Of a stretch of 34,420 nt of DNA, positions 32,360 through 34,420 are shown piece after piece (the first letter of the stretch is position 1; the number at the start of each line of letters is the position of its first letter). Both the position numbers and the translations under genes were made by a program. The stretch comes from Aequorivita sp. (GTDB lineage Bacteria; Bacteroidota; Bacteroidia; Flavobacteriales; Flavobacteriaceae): assembly GCA_002715485.1 (NCBI GenBank), contig PAZL01000055.1, forward strand, positions 1 through 34,420, written 5' to 3'. The notes below the pieces were generated by a model. It had not been told where the DNA came from, searched no databases, and was given only the letters and a program-made list of their open reading frames with translations.

Positions 32360-34420
32360 ATGAAGTCTATTTTTTTTCTGTGGTTAGCCCTGTGCTGCAT
32401 CTGTTTATCCCCGGCGCAAAACATTCAGGTAGATGCTACCACCTACACCCCCCAACAACTCGTTGAGGATATCCTAATAGACAGCGGCTGTATCAGCAAC
32501 GTACAGATAACCACCGCCACGACCGGCAACTTCCCTGATGGCGACAGGAGTTTTGGCTATTTCAATGCCAATGGCAGTAATTTCCCTTTTGAAAAAGGCA
32601 TTGTAATGAGCACAGGCAAGCTACAAAACGTCCCCGGTCCCAATACAACCCTTAGCGATGACGATGCACCCAATTGGCCCGGCGATCCCGATCTGGAAAA
32701 CGCCCTAAATATCTCAAACACCACCAATGCTACCATCATCGAGTTCGATTTTATCCCAAATGCAGACAATATACAGTTCCGTTACCTCTTCGCTTCTGAA
32801 GAATATCAGCAAGGCGATCCCAACACCTGCATTTATAGCGATGCATTTGCCTTTTTAATCAAGCCCATTGGCGGTGCATACACAAACATTGCCCTTGTTC
32901 CGGGTACAAGTACCCCAGTGCTTGTCACCACTGTCCATTCGGGCATCCCCGGCGCCTGTCCTCCCATAAACGAAACCTATTTTGAAGGCTGGAATGGCCC
33001 AAATGTGCCCATAAACTTCAACGGACAAACTAAAATTCTCGTTGCACAAACCCCCGTAACCGTCAATCAAGCTTACCACATAAAACTTGTCATTGCAGAC
33101 GAAGCCAATTATCGTTACGACTCCGCCGTTTTTCTGGAAGGTGGCAGTTTCAACATTGCGGCCAACCTCGGTCCAGACCGAAGCTTCGTTACAAACAACC
33201 CCCTTTGCGAAAACGAAACCTACATCCTCGATGCTACCCCGCAGGGCACCACTCCTCTAGGGTACAAATGGTACAAAAACGGCATTATTATCCCCGGTGA
33301 AACCTCCGCCCTGCTCACGGTAACCACCGCCGGTATTTATAAAGTAGAAATAGACTATGGCAACAATTGCATCGCCTCAGATGAAGTATTGATTGAATAT
33401 GGCGGCCCGGTAGCCGTTCAAAATACTGAGTTATATCAGTGCGAACCCCTCGCAAACGGCCTAGCTACCTTCAATCTTTTTGATGCGGAAGAAATAATCA
33501 TCAATGGAGACCCCTTACTTCGCGTATTTTCATTTCATAAAAGCTTCACTGATGCACAAAACAATATAGACCCCATAAGAAACTCCGAAAGATATACAAA
33601 CACTCAGCCAGACGAAATAGTATATGCCCGCACCGTGTCCGATTATGGCTGCATAGGCGTGGCAGAAGTAACCTTAAAAACAACCACAAACACTGTTTCA
33701 GATTTCTTTTTGGTAAATTGTTCCACAGCGGGCACCCCAGGCTTTGCAAGTTTCAATTTTTATGAAATTACTATAGAATTACAATCCCTCTTCGGAAACA
33801 ATGCAGAAGTAACCTACCATCGCTCTTACAGTGAAGCCATTTCACAAACCAATCCGTTGCCCAATCCCTTCACCAATACCCAAGCAAACTCCCAAACAGT
33901 CTATGCTCGAATCAGTGGCGCCCGTGGTTGCCTTGGCACTGCCAGAATCAAATTAAGCGTAGTCAACACCCCAGAGTTTGATGGAGGTGAAACCTACATT
34001 TATTGCCTAAATACCTACCCCAGCACCATAACAATAGACCCAGGTTTGATAGGAACAATTTCAGATGCAACCTTTAATTGGTCAAACAGTGAAACCACCC
34101 CTTCCATTGAAGTGAACGAAGCAGGAACCTACACACTTACAGTAACCCGTACTAAGACCATCAACAACCAAGAGTACACGTGTACCAGCACGCGCACAAT
34201 TACCGTCCTTCCGTCCGAAATTGCGCAGGTTACCTATCAACTTACGGGCAATATCGGCAATCCCACACTTAATGTAATCACGGAAGGAACGGGTAATTAT
34301 AGCTATTCGCTCAACAACGGCCCATACCAGCAAAACCCCGTCTTTGAAAACCTCAGCCCAGGCGAGCATATTCTTACGGTTAAGGATGCAAACGGTTGCG
34401 GCTCCACAACCATCACGGTA
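32360..34420 (+). CDS. Choice-of-anchor L domain secreted protein, 3' end outside window
   Basis: The frame is open from ATG 32360 to the last base (687 residues, no stop), so the gene is larger. A signal peptide (FFLWLALCCICLSPAQ) is followed by a choice-of-anchor L domain (about 22-275; landmarks YLFASEEYQQGDP, DAFAFLIKP and DSAVFLEGGSFN). Next come an Ig-like module (about 275-350, YKWYKNGIIIPGE), two related modules (about 350-535, each with VYAR and a Gly-Cys pair), another Ig-like module, and the start of a SprB-like repeat (YSYSLNNGPYQQNPVF, then VKDANGCGSTTITV). Such proteins are usually huge, carry a type B T9SS signal at the far end, and act in adhesion or gliding. That end is not visible, so the sorting type is unknown. 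Confidence 0.93.
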   Translation, partial: MKSIFFLWLALCCICLSPAQNIQVDATTYTPQQLVEDILIDSGCISNVQITTATTGNFPDGDRSFGYFNANGSNFPFEKGIVMSTGKLQNVPGPNTTLSDDDAPNWPGDPDLENALNISNTTNATIIEFDFIPNADNIQFRYLFASEEYQQGDPNTCIYSDAFAFLIKPIGGAYTNIALVPGTSTPVLVTTVHSGIPGACPPINETYFEGWNGPNVPINFNGQTKILVAQTPVTVNQAYHIKLVIADEANYRYDSAVFLEGGSFNIAANLGPDRSFVTNNPLCENETYILDATPQGTTPLGYKWYKNGIIIPGETSALLTVTTAGIYKVEIDYGNNCIASDEVLIEYGGPVAVQNTELYQCEPLANGLATFNLFDAEEIIINGDPLLRVFSFHKSFTDAQNNIDPIRNSERYTNTQPDEIVYARTVSDYGCIGVAEVTLKTTTNTVSDFFLVNCSTAGTPGFASFNFYEITIELQSLFGNNAEVTYHRSYSEAISQTNPLPNPFTNTQANSQTVYARISGARGCLGTARIKLSVVNTPEFDGGETYIYCLNTYPSTITIDPGLIGTISDATFNWSNSETTPSIEVNEAGTYTLTVTRTKTINNQEYTCTSTRTITVLPSEIAQVTYQLTGNIGNPTLNVITEGTGNYSYSLNNGPYQQNPVFENLSPGEHILTVKDANGCGSTTITV

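Noticed and set aside
32557-33079. Minus-strand open frames inside the choice-of-anchor-L gene
   Set aside because: They are shadows of a 687-codon frame whose domains are recognisable; they have no start signals.

Overview
The window looks like chromosomal DNA from a member of the Bacteroidota, most likely a marine-type Flavobacteriaceae. The support is: low GC with AT-rich gaps, several promoter elements of the Bacteroidota type (TAnnTTTG at -7), two proteins of the type IX secretion (T9SS) style, a 2TM-domain protein directly before dihydrofolate reductase, a mevalonate pathway instead of a visible MEP pathway, and a UbiA enzyme of the geranylgeranylglycerol-phosphate type. I see no integrase, transposase, plasmid or phage genes, rRNA or CRISPR array. 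About 30 protein genes and two tRNAs are supported.

Layout. 1-3033: ergothioneine genes egtB (cut by the window edge) and egtD, with a convergent class V PLP enzyme that could be an EgtE-type lyase. 3121-7052: a plus-strand run with a 2TM protein, dihydrofolate reductase, a fructosamine-kinase-like enzyme, a DinB-type secreted protein split by an apparent one-base deletion, and fabD. 7331-11254: a small Cys-containing protein, galE and a sugar aminotransferase on the minus strand, divergent from waaA (Kdo transferase); together these point to envelope glycans.

11399-15456: the most interesting stretch. Four small, very acidic lipoproteins sharing a lipobox ending Ser-Cys-Arg are arranged three in tandem and one apart. 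Between them sits a LexA-like repressor (HTH plus S24 self-cleaving domain), divergent from an overlapping pair that encodes a radical SAM DNA-repair/modification protein with a C-terminal helix-hairpin-helix and its TIGR03915-type partner. The gap between repressor and pair carries repeated TCCAAA/TTTGGA dyads that overlap the predicted repressor promoter. It reads as a self-contained damage-inducible module of unknown chemistry.

15537-19603: a small membrane protein, tRNA-Leu(UAA), tRNA-Gly(GCC), mutS and a SpoU-family RNA methyltransferase. 19586-23876 (minus strand): mevalonate kinase, an MBOAT O-acyltransferase with its SGNH partner, and the UbiA prenyltransferase, probably one transcript, so isoprenoid/lipid genes enclose an acyl-transfer pair. 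mvaD lies further on (28581-29663). Between them on the plus strand are a large lipoprotein and a TPR-CHAT protein with a signal peptide and a C-terminal membrane anchor, which puts its protease-like domain in the periplasm.

30026-34420: secreted proteins, namely a T9SS protein with seven exactly 60-residue repeats, a small lipocalin-like protein, and the first 687 residues of a large choice-of-anchor-L adhesin-like protein that runs off the window end.
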